DNA of 64,000 nt. It comes from Pseudomonas fluorescens. GTDB taxonomy: Bacteria > Pseudomonadota > Gammaproteobacteria > Pseudomonadales > Pseudomonadaceae. Positions 1-7,640 of this stretch are shown here, piece by piece. The position numbers and the translations under genes were made by a program. The notes below the pieces were generated by a model, which saw nothing but the letters and a program-made list of their open reading frames with translations, searched no databases and was not told where the DNA came from. Location of the stretch: assembly GCF_902497995.1 (NCBI RefSeq), contig NZ_CABVII010000022.1:1-64000 (forward strand), in the 5' to 3' direction. The first letter of the stretch is position 1. The number at the start of each line of letters is the position of its first letter.

Positions 1-123
1 GATCAGAAGGCGTTAAAGCGAAGGGGGAAGTCGGTCGGGCCATGCGCATAACCAAGCCATAATATTGGGCGCTTAGTATATTCCTGACCAAAATATAAAT
101 AAATGAATTAACCGCTCATGCCA

Positions 124-1038
124 CTAGCGCGTCCAGTAGCGCTCATATTCATGCTCGGCAAAATCCGCGAGCAGAAAATCGATGAACACACGCAGCTTGG
201 TCGGCATATAACGACGACTTTGAAAAGCCATGTTGATCGTCAGGCGCGGCAAGTCCCAATCATCCAGCACCGGGATCAGGCGCCCTGCCACCAGGTCGGC
301 ATTGATGATGTACTTCGGTTGCACCAGGATGCCGCCATGGGCCAAGGCCGCTGCGCGGACAATCTGCCCGTCGTTGGTTTCCAGGATAGGGTCGACCTTG
401 ACCACGCGCTCTTCATCTCCCTTGGTAAAGCGCATGACCCGGGGCTGGTTGGCGTGGCTGTAAAGCAACAGATCGTGATCGGCCAGATCGTCGAGGGTCT
501 TCGGCGTGCCCTTGCGCTGCAGATAACCGGGTGAAGCGGCCAGCACCCGCCGGGTTTCGGCGAGCCGGCGAATGGTGATATTGGAATCCGGCTCGTATTC
601 CTTGGTCCTGATCGCCAGGTCGATTTCGCTGTCGATAATGTCGAAATAGCGGTTTTCACCCAGCACCTTGACGGTGATATGCGGGTACTTCTTGCGAAAC
701 GCCGGGATCAGCGGCGCAATATGCAGCATGCAAAACGAGATGGAAGAGGTAATCGTCAGCGTGCCAACTGGCTGCACCAGCGATTCGCTGAGGGAAGCCT
801 CGGCTTCCTTCAGCTCACCAAGGAGGCTCTTGCAGCGCGCATAAAACTGATGACCGGAATTGGTCAGCGCCAGGCGTCGTGTGTTGCGGTCAATCAATCT
901 GACGTTGAGCCGTTGCTCCAACGCAACCAGGTGCCGGCTTGCAGCGGCATTCGACAGCCCGAGTATTTCCGCGGCCTTGGTCAGGGTGCCGACTTCCGCC
1001 GTCGTTACAAAAAGTTCCAGTTCGGTCAGCCGATCCAT
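124..1038 (-). CDS. LysR family transcriptional regulator
   Basis: A 304-residue protein of normal LysR length. Residues 1-60 form a winged helix-turn-helix (start MDRLTELELFVTTAEVG, then AAASRHLVALEQRL), followed by a LysR substrate-binding domain with the usual YPHITVKV and DLAIRT segments. It is transcribed away from the dioxygenase-like operon at 1210, the classic arrangement for a LysR activator of a catabolic operon, so it probably controls genes 1210-4438 and itself. The inducer cannot be read from sequence. The 123 bases to its left are AT-rich and hold no recognisable gene. Confidence 0.9.
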   Translation of the reverse strand: MDRLTELELFVTTAEVGTLTKAAEILGLSNAAASRHLVALEQRLNVRLIDRNTRRLALTNSGHQFYARCKSLLGELKEAEASLSESLVQPVGTLTITSSISFCMLHIAPLIPAFRKKYPHITVKVLGENRYFDIIDSEIDLAIRTKEYEPDSNITIRRLAETRRVLAASPGYLQRKGTPKTLDDLADHDLLLYSHANQPRVMRFTKGDEERVVKVDPILETNDGQIVRAAALAHGGILVQPKYIINADLVAGRLIPVLDDWDLPRLTINMAFQSRRYMPTKLRVFIDFLLADFAEHEYERYWTR

Positions 1039-1078
1039 CCTGTGCTCCGCGGGTATTTTTTCATAGGTGAAATAAAGA

Positions 1079-1094
1079 ATTCCGTAGACGGACT
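1079..1094. promoter_or_regulatory. Candidate operator in the LysR/dioxygenase-like divergent promoter
   Basis: The 171-bp gap between the divergent genes holds a short perfect dyad, TCCGT-AG-ACGGA (1081-1092), followed by a T-run. Its place suggests a regulator site, but one short dyad is weak evidence. Confidence 0.3.
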
Positions 1095-1209
1095 TTTTTT
1101 ACACTGTGCGGAACTATAACGTGCAGCGCTATGACCTGAAAAGAGTGGCCCAAGACGTATCTCGCAAACACCAGGGGTGCTTTGGGCTTAACAAAATCAA
1201 GGAGCCAAG

Positions 1210-2055
1210 ATGCGAAATCTGGACGAAGCGACCATTACGCAAGCCGTTCTGGCGCGTCATAGCAGCACCGCTGATGCGCGCTTGTGCGAGGTAATGACCA
1301 GCCTCGTACAACATCTTCATGCTTTCGCTCGCGATATCAAACTGACCGAAGAAGAGTGGCGCGGCGGCATTGCTTTTCTCGAACAAGTGGGCAAAGCCTG
1401 CTCGTCCGATCGCCAGGAGTTTGTGCTCCTGTCCCACACCCTGGGTCTGTCGACCCTGGTGCTGGCACAGAACGACAGGAAGCCGACGGGTTGCACCGAG
1501 GCGACAGCCTTCGACATGCCACAGACCCGGAACACCACGATGTATGACCTGGGCGCCGACATCAGTGCCGGGCTCCACGGTGCCAAAGGGTACATGAGCG
1601 GCACCATCCGTGACGCCAAAGGCAATCCGGTGCCCCATGCTGCCATACAGGTCAGCCAGCCAGGTAGCGACGTCCATAATCCTGTGGCGAACGATACCGA
1701 CCACGCCTTGCTGCAATCCGACCCGCTCGGCCGCTACTTTTTCTCCACCGTCGTGCCGCAAAGCCACCGCGTACTCCATGACGGTCCTGTCGGCTCAATG
1801 CTCACGGCGCTCAATCGCCACGCCTGGCGCCCGGCGCACCTGAAGTTCGTGATCAGTGCCCCCGGTTACAAACGGTTGGTCACCCATGTGTTCCGCGAAG
1901 GTGATCCCTACCTTGATTCCGATGCCTTGTTCGGCGTGCGTTCTTCACTGATCACTCACTGGGCGCAACAACCTCCCGGCGAGACGCCAGACGGGACTGT
2001 CAGCAATGATCCGTTTTATACCCTGGCGTTCGATTTCTGCCTGGCGAAAGAGTAG
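1210..2055 (+). CDS. Intradiol ring-cleavage dioxygenase-like protein (hydroxyquinol 1,2-dioxygenase family) lacking most iron ligands
   Basis: The 281-residue protein matches hydroxyquinol 1,2-dioxygenases along its length: an N-terminal helical dimer domain (HLHAFARDIKLTEEEW, CTEATAF) and a C-terminal beta-sandwich (HDGPVG, WRPAHLKF, GYKRLVTHVF, DSDALFGVRSSLI). The family binds Fe(III) with two Tyr and two His. Here no Tyr lies between residues 131 and 175, where the first ligand belongs (N157 in my alignment). The second Tyr is H186, H210 is kept, and the last His is K212. The GPFY segment after CTEAT is also changed. The frame is open and the operon context kept, so this looks like a repurposed or inactive dioxygenase fold rather than decay. 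An unusual active enzyme cannot be excluded. Confidence 0.8.
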   Translation: MRNLDEATITQAVLARHSSTADARLCEVMTSLVQHLHAFARDIKLTEEEWRGGIAFLEQVGKACSSDRQEFVLLSHTLGLSTLVLAQNDRKPTGCTEATAFDMPQTRNTTMYDLGADISAGLHGAKGYMSGTIRDAKGNPVPHAAIQVSQPGSDVHNPVANDTDHALLQSDPLGRYFFSTVVPQSHRVLHDGPVGSMLTALNRHAWRPAHLKFVISAPGYKRLVTHVFREGDPYLDSDALFGVRSSLITHWAQQPPGETPDGTVSNDPFYTLAFDFCLAKE

Positions 2056-2093
2056 TCGTCGATCACCTTGTCAATTCCAGTCTCGAGGGCCCC

Positions 2094-2507
2094 ATGAGCA
2101 ACGAGCCGTCCATCACCGCATTGATTTCATCGTTGGAAGAACGGCGTTATCAAGCGATGCAAAGTAATGACCTGGAGAACATTCAGCGTCTGCTGCACCC
2201 CGAACTCAGTTATGTTCACTCAAGTGGAAAAGTGGATAACCGCGAGAGCTTTTTGAACAACCTGCGTGATGGACTTTCCATCTATCACCGAATTCAACAC
2301 GTGGTTCATAAAGTCCATCAGTCAGGCGATACCGCCATCGTCTTTGGCGAAATGGTTGCCGATATCACTTCCCATGGCGTGGCTAAAACAATCCAGAACC
2401 GAACATTGAATGTCTGGCTGAGGACAGGAATGGATTGGCAATTGTTTGCCTATCAACCGACCCCTATCGCCCCTCGTTCATCATCCCTACCTGCTTGCGG
2501 AGAATAG
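2094..2507 (+). CDS. NTF2-like (SnoaL/DUF4440) small protein
   Basis: A 137-residue protein with the cone-shaped NTF2-like pattern: an N-terminal helix (LEERRYQAMQSNDLENIQRLL) leading into HPELSYVHSSGKV, then a beta sheet ending in LNVWLRTGMDWQLFAYQPT. These small folds often act as dehydratases, isomerases or unknown accessory enzymes in catabolic operons. It lies 38 bp after the dioxygenase-like gene and 4 bp before maleylacetate reductase, so it is surely co-transcribed. Because the preceding dioxygenase has lost iron ligands, this protein might supply real chemistry in the pathway; that is inference. Confidence 0.75.
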   Translation: MSNEPSITALISSLEERRYQAMQSNDLENIQRLLHPELSYVHSSGKVDNRESFLNNLRDGLSIYHRIQHVVHKVHQSGDTAIVFGEMVADITSHGVAKTIQNRTLNVWLRTGMDWQLFAYQPTPIAPRSSSLPACGE

Positions 2508-2511
2508 ACGT

Positions 2512-3579
2512 ATGTCCACGTCCCCCTTTATTTATAACGGTCAGCCATCGCGCGTCATCTTCGGCCAAGGTTCGCTGCAACAACTGGAAGCGGAAATCGA
2601 TCGACTGGGCGCCAAGCGGGCGTTAGTCCTCTGCACGCCAGAACAACGCGCCCAAGCTGAACATATTGCCCAATTACTCGGCAGCCGCGCCGCGGACATT
2701 TTCGACAAGGCCGTCATGCACGTGCCCATCGAAACCGCCCGTGAAGCCCGCGAACTGGCACGCAAGCTGGGCGCCGATTGTGCAGTGGCCATTGGTGGCG
2801 GCTCAACCACAGGTCTCGGCAAGGCCATCGCGATGGATTCCGGCTTGGCTATCCTGGCGATCCCGACCACCTATGCCGGATCCGAGATGACGCCGGTATT
2901 CGGCCTGACCGAAAACGGCCTCAAGCGCACCGGCAAAGATCCTCGCGTACTGCCCAGAACCGTGATCTACGACTCGGCGCTTACCGTCAGCCTGCCCGTG
3001 GACATGTCCATCACCAGCGGCATGAACGCCATTGCCCACGCCGCCGAAGGTTTGTATGCCCAGGATGGCAATCCGGTGATGTCGCTGATGGCCGAGGAAG
3101 GCATTCGGGCGCTCGCCGCCGGCATGAAAACCATCCGTCACAACCCAAGCGATCTCGACGCCCGCGATGATTGCCTGTATGGCGCCTGGCTCTGCGGCAC
3201 CGTGCTCGGCAACGTCGGCATGGCCTTGCATCACAAGCTTTGCCACACCCTGGGCGGCAGTTTCAACTTGCCCCATGCACAAACCCATACCATCGTGCTG
3301 CCGCACGCGATTGCCTACAACCAGTCTGCCGCGCCGGGCCTGTCGCGCATTTGCCGGGCGCTGGACGTTGAGAATTGCAGCCCGGCGGCCGCACTGTTCG
3401 ACCTGTCCAGCTCACTGGGCGCACCGACCCGGCTCAAGGATCTGGGCTTGACCGAAGCCGACCTGGACCGTGCCACCGACATCGCGATGTCAAACCCGTA
3501 CTGGAACCCAAGGCCTATCGAAGCCGTGGCGATTCGCCAGTTGCTACAGAATGCTTTTGATGGTGAGCGTCCACAGTAA
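2512..3579 (+). CDS. Maleylacetate reductase (iron-alcohol dehydrogenase fold)
   Basis: Reduces maleylacetate to 3-oxoadipate with NAD(P)H, the step after ring cleavage of hydroxyquinol or chlorocatechols. The 355-residue protein has the nucleotide-binding GGGSTTGLGKAIA segment near residue 95, SGMNAIAHAAEGLYA, and the family signature HHKLCHTLGG followed by PHAQTHTIVLPHA. I chose the ATG at 2512 (MSTSPFIYNG) because an upstream extension would overlap the preceding gene and the homologous region begins here. It sits four bases after the NTF2-like gene, in one operon. Confidence 0.88.
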   Translation: MSTSPFIYNGQPSRVIFGQGSLQQLEAEIDRLGAKRALVLCTPEQRAQAEHIAQLLGSRAADIFDKAVMHVPIETAREARELARKLGADCAVAIGGGSTTGLGKAIAMDSGLAILAIPTTYAGSEMTPVFGLTENGLKRTGKDPRVLPRTVIYDSALTVSLPVDMSITSGMNAIAHAAEGLYAQDGNPVMSLMAEEGIRALAAGMKTIRHNPSDLDARDDCLYGAWLCGTVLGNVGMALHHKLCHTLGGSFNLPHAQTHTIVLPHAIAYNQSAAPGLSRICRALDVENCSPAAALFDLSSSLGAPTRLKDLGLTEADLDRATDIAMSNPYWNPRPIEAVAIRQLLQNAFDGERPQ

Positions 3580-3604
3580 GCAGTTCCCCAATAGGAGAAA
3601 TTTT

Positions 3605-4438
3605 ATGAGACCTGTAGTCATTGCCGTGGCGATTACCGGATCGGTGCCACGTAAAAAGGATAATCCGGCCATTCCCGTGACCGTTTCCGAACAGATCGAA
3701 TCGACACATGAAGCGTTCGAAGCAGGCGCATCACTGGTCCATCTTCATGTTCGCAACCCTGATGAAAGCTCGTCTTCGGAACCTGCTTTATTTGGACAGG
3801 TGCTGGAGGGGGTGCGCAAACACTGCCCGGGGATGATCGTACAGTTTTCAACGGGCGGCCGGGGCCGCGATCAAAGCGCGCGGGGAAATCCGCTGTCACT
3901 CAAGCCGGACATGGCGTCGCTAGCCACCGGGTCGGTCAATTTTCCCACCATCGTCTACGAGAATGCGCCAGCATTGGTCGTGGAATTGGCTACCCGCATG
4001 AAAGCGAATGAGGTTGTGCCAGAGATTGAAATTTTCGATCTGTCGCATATCTATGGCGCCCAACGCCTGGTCGAGAGCGGCCTGCTGACCGATCATCCGC
4101 ATGTGCAGTTCGTGATGGGAATAAAAAATGCCATGCCGGTGGAAGAACACTTGCTGGATATTCTGCTCAGTGAACTCAAGCGCGTCCTGCCCAAGGCGAC
4201 ATGGACGGCAGCCGGCATCGGCCGGTACCAGACCGAGGTGATCGACTGGGTGCTGAAACGCAATGGCGACGCGGTTCGCACAGGGCTGGAAGACAATATT
4301 CGGATCAGCCAGGATCGGCTTGCCAAAAGTAACGCCGAACTGGTGGAGATTGCGGTTGAACGATGTGCCAGGCATGCGGCACGGCCAGCAACGCCTGCCG
4401 AGGCGCGGTTGATGCTGGGATTACCAGTATGGGGATGA
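3605..4438 (+). CDS. Beta-keto acid cleavage enzyme (BKACE, DUF849)
   Basis: BKACE enzymes condense a beta-keto acid with acetyl-CoA and split it to acetoacetate and a new acyl-CoA, using a zinc ion. The 277-residue protein has the family's ITGSVPRKK start, the zinc site HLHVRNPD near residue 46, the QFSTGGRG segment and PEIEIFDLSH. It is the last gene of the maleylacetate reductase operon, 25 bp downstream with an AGGAG site. The product of maleylacetate reductase, 3-oxoadipate, is a beta-keto acid, so a likely job is 3-oxoadipate plus acetyl-CoA to succinyl-CoA plus acetoacetate. That would replace the PcaIJ/PcaF steps. The substrate is inferred from context only. Confidence 0.85.
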   Translation: MRPVVIAVAITGSVPRKKDNPAIPVTVSEQIESTHEAFEAGASLVHLHVRNPDESSSSEPALFGQVLEGVRKHCPGMIVQFSTGGRGRDQSARGNPLSLKPDMASLATGSVNFPTIVYENAPALVVELATRMKANEVVPEIEIFDLSHIYGAQRLVESGLLTDHPHVQFVMGIKNAMPVEEHLLDILLSELKRVLPKATWTAAGIGRYQTEVIDWVLKRNGDAVRTGLEDNIRISQDRLAKSNAELVEIAVERCARHAARPATPAEARLMLGLPVWG

Positions 4439-4439
4439 G

Positions 4440-5465
4440 TCAGTAAGGCAGATTGAACGGCGTGACGATCTGCACCTGTGACGGCGCAATCGGCCCGACC
4501 TTCCACAAGCGATGAAACTGCAGGATATGCAGGAAAACCTGACGCGCATCGATCTGCAGGTCGTGGTCGATGATTGCGGCGATTTTTTCCTCCGCTAGCA
4601 ATTGGCGGTTTTCCTCGTCCAGGTCGTGGCCGATAAACACCTCAAGCGGGCGATCCAGCGCGGCGAACGCGTCGACGATCGCCCGGTTGCCTCCACCAAC
4701 GCTGTAGACCGCCTTGAGGCAGGGATACCTTTTCAGCGCCTCGATCACACGCTCGAAGGTGCGTTCGTAAACCCCGTAGCCACCGCTGATGTCCAGCACC
4801 CGCAAATGGGCGGCACGGCTGCGCAGCCACATGCGAAAGCCCATTTCCCGCTCTTCCTCACCCCGAAACAGCTCACTACCGATCACCACGGCGACGTCCT
4901 GTGGCACCGGGATCAGCCAGCGCGACAGCAGGTAGGCGGCGGTCTGCCCGGCGGTACGGTTGTCCATGCCGACGTAGCCGATGCGTTCGCTGTGCGGCAA
5001 GTCAGTGACCAGGGTGACCACCGGAATGCCGACCGCGGCCAATTGCTTGACCGCCAGGTTAACGGCCGGCTCATCGGCGGCCTTGAGCACCACGCCCTGG
5101 CTGCCGGTGCTTGCGCAGCGCAGCAACTGGTCGTGCATCGCCTGAGGCTCGATTTGTTCAAACAAGTGAAACCGCGGTGCGATGCGAAACGGCGCCAGAC
5201 TGCTCAATTGCGCGGTCATTGCCGCCTGCACCGCCGCACTGAAGCGTTGCGGCGTGTGCATGATCACGTCGACATGGAAAGTACGCCCCGCCGCGAGGCC
5301 GTTCTTTTCCTGGGCCTCGAGTTCGTTCAGGGCCTGCTCGATACGGCGGTGGGTCTGGTAATGCACGCTGCCGCGCTGATGCAGCACGCGATCGACCGTC
5401 GCCTTGCTGACGCCTGCCTGGGTGGCGAGCTGCTTGATGGAAAAGTGTTTGGCACGTTCGAGCAT
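4440..5465 (-). CDS. LacI family transcriptional regulator
   Basis: A 341-residue repressor-type protein with an N-terminal HTH (SIKQLATQAGVSKATVDRVL) and a periplasmic-binding-protein-like effector domain (VTLVTDLPHSERIGYVGMDN, AAYLLSRWL). It is divergent from the SDR-PhyH-binding-protein operon at 5590 across a 124-bp gap, so it probably senses that operon's substrate, likely a sugar- or polyol-like compound given the binding protein at 7641. Its stop begins one base after the stop of the convergent BKACE gene. An ACTGAG-N17-CTCAGT dyad (5507-5535) lies in the shared promoter region. Confidence 0.9.
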   Translation of the reverse strand: MLERAKHFSIKQLATQAGVSKATVDRVLHQRGSVHYQTHRRIEQALNELEAQEKNGLAAGRTFHVDVIMHTPQRFSAAVQAAMTAQLSSLAPFRIAPRFHLFEQIEPQAMHDQLLRCASTGSQGVVLKAADEPAVNLAVKQLAAVGIPVVTLVTDLPHSERIGYVGMDNRTAGQTAAYLLSRWLIPVPQDVAVVIGSELFRGEEEREMGFRMWLRSRAAHLRVLDISGGYGVYERTFERVIEALKRYPCLKAVYSVGGGNRAIVDAFAALDRPLEVFIGHDLDEENRQLLAEEKIAAIIDHDLQIDARQVFLHILQFHRLWKVGPIAPSQVQIVTPFNLPY

Positions 5466-5564
5466 CGGTTTGAGCCTGAGGTTTTCTTGAGGTCTTTTTG
5501 GGCGTTACTGAGGTTATGCCAATGCTAGTCTCAGTTTCGCCAGGCGTCGAGCCTGGGCAAGGAC

Positions 5565-5572
5565 AACAACAA
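5565..5572 (+). promoter_or_regulatory. Hfq/Crc-type AAnAAnAA motif in the leader of the SDR operon
   Basis: AACAACAA lies 17 bases before the ATG at 5590, next to the CAGGAG ribosome site. This fits the Pseudomonas catabolite-activity motif bound by Hfq/Crc. Confidence 0.5.
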
Positions 5573-5589
5573 GAATCCAGGAGAACCCC

Positions 5590-6441
5590 ATGCCTCAAAC
5601 CGACCTCAGCACCTCGTTCCGTGGCCAGTACTTTGTCGTCACCGGCAGCACCCAGGGCCTCGGTGCGGCGGTGGCCCACACCCTGGCGCGCCGGGGTGCC
5701 GCCGGCCTGATCATTTGCGGACGCCGCGCCGACCAGGGCCAGGCCCAGGTCCGCCAGTTGGCGGGGCTCGATTGCCAGGCATTTTTCGTCGAGGCCGACC
5801 TGGAGCGCATCGAGGATTGTCGTGCGGTGATCGACGCCGCCCGCAGCCGTTTTGGCACCCTGCATGGCTTGGTCAACTGCGCCGGCATGTCTGATCGCGG
5901 CGGCATCCTCGACACCTCCCCCGAGCTGTTCGATCGCCTGTTCGCGCTCAACGTGCGAGCACCGTTCTTCCTCATCCAGCAAGCGCTGAAACTGATGATC
6001 AGCCAAGGCGTGGAAGGTGCCATCGTCAACATCCAAAGCATCGTCAGCCACGGCGGGCCGTCGTATCTGACCCCTTACTCGGCGTCCAAGGGTGCCCTGG
6101 CGACACTGACCAAAAACGTGGCCTTCAGCGCCCTGCGCAACCGCATTCGGGTCAACGGCCTGAACATCGGCTGGATGGATACGCCTCATGAAGACGAAAT
6201 CCAGCGCCGCTACCATGGCGCCGAGGATGGCTGGCTGGCGGCCACCGAGCGCGCGCAGCCTTTCGGACGCCTGCTCAAGCCCGAGGAAGTGGCACAAAGC
6301 GTTGCGTTCCTGCTGTCCCGCGAATCGGGAATGATGACCGGCACCGTGATCGATCTGGAACAAGGCGTGATCGGCTGCGGCGACGAGACCGCCCCGCGCC
6401 CCGCCAGCCCGTTGAGCCTGACGGGAGAAGCGCAGCCATGA
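5590..6441 (+). CDS. SDR family NAD(P)-dependent oxidoreductase
   Basis: A 283-residue classical short-chain dehydrogenase/reductase. It has the cofactor motif TGSTQGLGAAVA (TGxxxGxG, residues 16-27), the NCAG variant of NNAG, the catalytic Ser in IVNIQSIVSHGG, and the YSASKGA Tyr/Lys pair. It begins the operon after a CAGGAG site and overlaps the PhyH-type gene by four bases (ATGA), so the two are translationally coupled. The substrate is unknown; the LacI regulator and rhizopine/inositol-type binding protein next door suggest a polyol or sugar-like compound. Confidence 0.88.
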   Translation: MPQTDLSTSFRGQYFVVTGSTQGLGAAVAHTLARRGAAGLIICGRRADQGQAQVRQLAGLDCQAFFVEADLERIEDCRAVIDAARSRFGTLHGLVNCAGMSDRGGILDTSPELFDRLFALNVRAPFFLIQQALKLMISQGVEGAIVNIQSIVSHGGPSYLTPYSASKGALATLTKNVAFSALRNRIRVNGLNIGWMDTPHEDEIQRRYHGAEDGWLAATERAQPFGRLLKPEEVAQSVAFLLSRESGMMTGTVIDLEQGVIGCGDETAPRPASPLSLTGEAQP

Positions 6442-7592
6442 ATCAGCCGCTGTCAGCTTTTGTGCGTGCCGATGCAGTGCAGTTGCAGGTCTTCACCCGA
6501 CTGTGCGAACAGCAGGCCGATCCCAAGGACTATCCCCACTGCAGCGAAGTGCAAGGCAACGTGCCGATCTATCACGCGCAGACGTTGCGCGACGGTGACC
6601 GCAATGGGGTGATGAACGAGTTGCACCGGCTGTTTCGCGACGGCCCTGGAGTCATGGTGGTACGCCAGGGCTATACAGACCTGGCCGTGGTCGATCGCCA
6701 CAGCCAGGTGTTCGAGGCGATATTCGCCCGGGAAGCCGCCCGGGGCATGGCCGCCGATCACTTCGCCAAGGCCGGCAGCAACGGGCGCATCTGGAATTCG
6801 TTGCAAAAGGCGGCGCTGCAATCCCCGTCGTCTTTTGTCGAGTACTACGCCAACCCGCTATTGGGGCTGATTGCCGAAGCCTGGCTGGGCCCGGGTTATC
6901 AAGTCACGGCCCAGGTCAACGTGGTGCATCCGGGCGGCCAGGCGCAACAGCCCCATCGTGACTACCACCTGGGGTTTCAGACGGAGGAAGTCGTCGAGCG
7001 CTTTCCGTTGCCCCTGCATGTGCTGTCCCAGTACTTGACGTTGCAGGGTGCCGTGGCCCATTCCGACATGCCGCTGGAAACCGGCCCAACCCTGCTGTTG
7101 CCGTTTTCCCAGCAATACGCCCTGGGTTACCTGGCCTGGCGCCGCCCGGAATTCATCGACTACTTCCAGCAACACGCCGTGCAGTTGCCGCTGAACAAAG
7201 GCGACCTGCTGTTCTTCAACCCGGCGCTGTTCCACGCTGCCGGAAGCAACCGCACGCGGGATCGCCAGCGCATGGCCAACCTGCTGCAAATCTCCTCGGC
7301 GTTCGGCAAGACGATGGAAGCCCTGGACCGCGACCGCATGATGCTGGCGCTCTACCCGTGCCTGCTGCAACGCCTGGGCGACAAGGTGCTGGACGCCCAG
7401 GCGCTGGACGCGGTGATCGCCTGCACGGCCGACGGCTACGCCTTCCCCACCAACCTCGATACCGACCCGCCCCTGCATGGCCTGGCCCCGCAGACCGGGC
7501 AACAGCTGATGTTGCAAGCGCTGACGGAACGCTGGACCTACGTGACCTTTGCCGAACGTGTCGCGCAGATGAGCGCCAAGCGCCGGGCATGA
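6438..7592 (+). CDS. Phytanoyl-CoA dioxygenase (PhyH) family Fe(II)/2-oxoglutarate oxygenase
   Basis: The 384-residue protein carries the PhyH facial-triad pattern: PHRDYH gives the HxD pair near residue 174, and FHAAGSNRTRDRQR gives the distal His and the Arg that holds 2-oxoglutarate. Such enzymes hydroxylate or oxidatively cleave small molecules. It overlaps the SDR gene and is followed 48 bp later by the binding-protein gene, so hydroxylation followed by SDR oxidation of an imported compound is likely. The sequence is longer than a minimal PhyH enzyme because of a C-terminal helical extension. The substrate is not recognisable. Confidence 0.82.
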   Translation: MNQPLSAFVRADAVQLQVFTRLCEQQADPKDYPHCSEVQGNVPIYHAQTLRDGDRNGVMNELHRLFRDGPGVMVVRQGYTDLAVVDRHSQVFEAIFAREAARGMAADHFAKAGSNGRIWNSLQKAALQSPSSFVEYYANPLLGLIAEAWLGPGYQVTAQVNVVHPGGQAQQPHRDYHLGFQTEEVVERFPLPLHVLSQYLTLQGAVAHSDMPLETGPTLLLPFSQQYALGYLAWRRPEFIDYFQQHAVQLPLNKGDLLFFNPALFHAAGSNRTRDRQRMANLLQISSAFGKTMEALDRDRMMLALYPCLLQRLGDKVLDAQALDAVIACTADGYAFPTNLDTDPPLHGLAPQTGQQLMLQALTERWTYVTFAERVAQMSAKRRA

Positions 7593-7618
7593 CCTGTGTT
7601 TCCAGACTATTCAAAAAT

Positions 7619-7626
7619 AACAACAA
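7619..7626 (+). promoter_or_regulatory. Hfq/Crc-type AAnAAnAA motif before the binding-protein gene
   Basis: AACAACAA sits 14 bases before the ATG at 7641, where Hfq/Crc binding would block ribosome access. Confidence 0.5.
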
Positions 7627-7640
7627 ACCGGACTGAAACC

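Noticed and set aside
4602..5528. Long plus-strand open frame (308 codons) opposite the LacI gene
   Set aside because: It is the mirror of a well-supported LacI-family CDS and has no recognisable domain; high GC gives many such shadows.
5507..5535. ACTGAG-N17-CTCAGT dyad as a LacI operator
   Set aside because: LacI operators are usually compact palindromes; a 17-base gap with short arms can arise by chance. Mentioned only in the regulator entry.
5158..6363. 401-codon minus-strand frame spanning the LacI/SDR junction
   Set aside because: It crosses a divergent promoter and overlaps two conserved genes; its protein has no family features.
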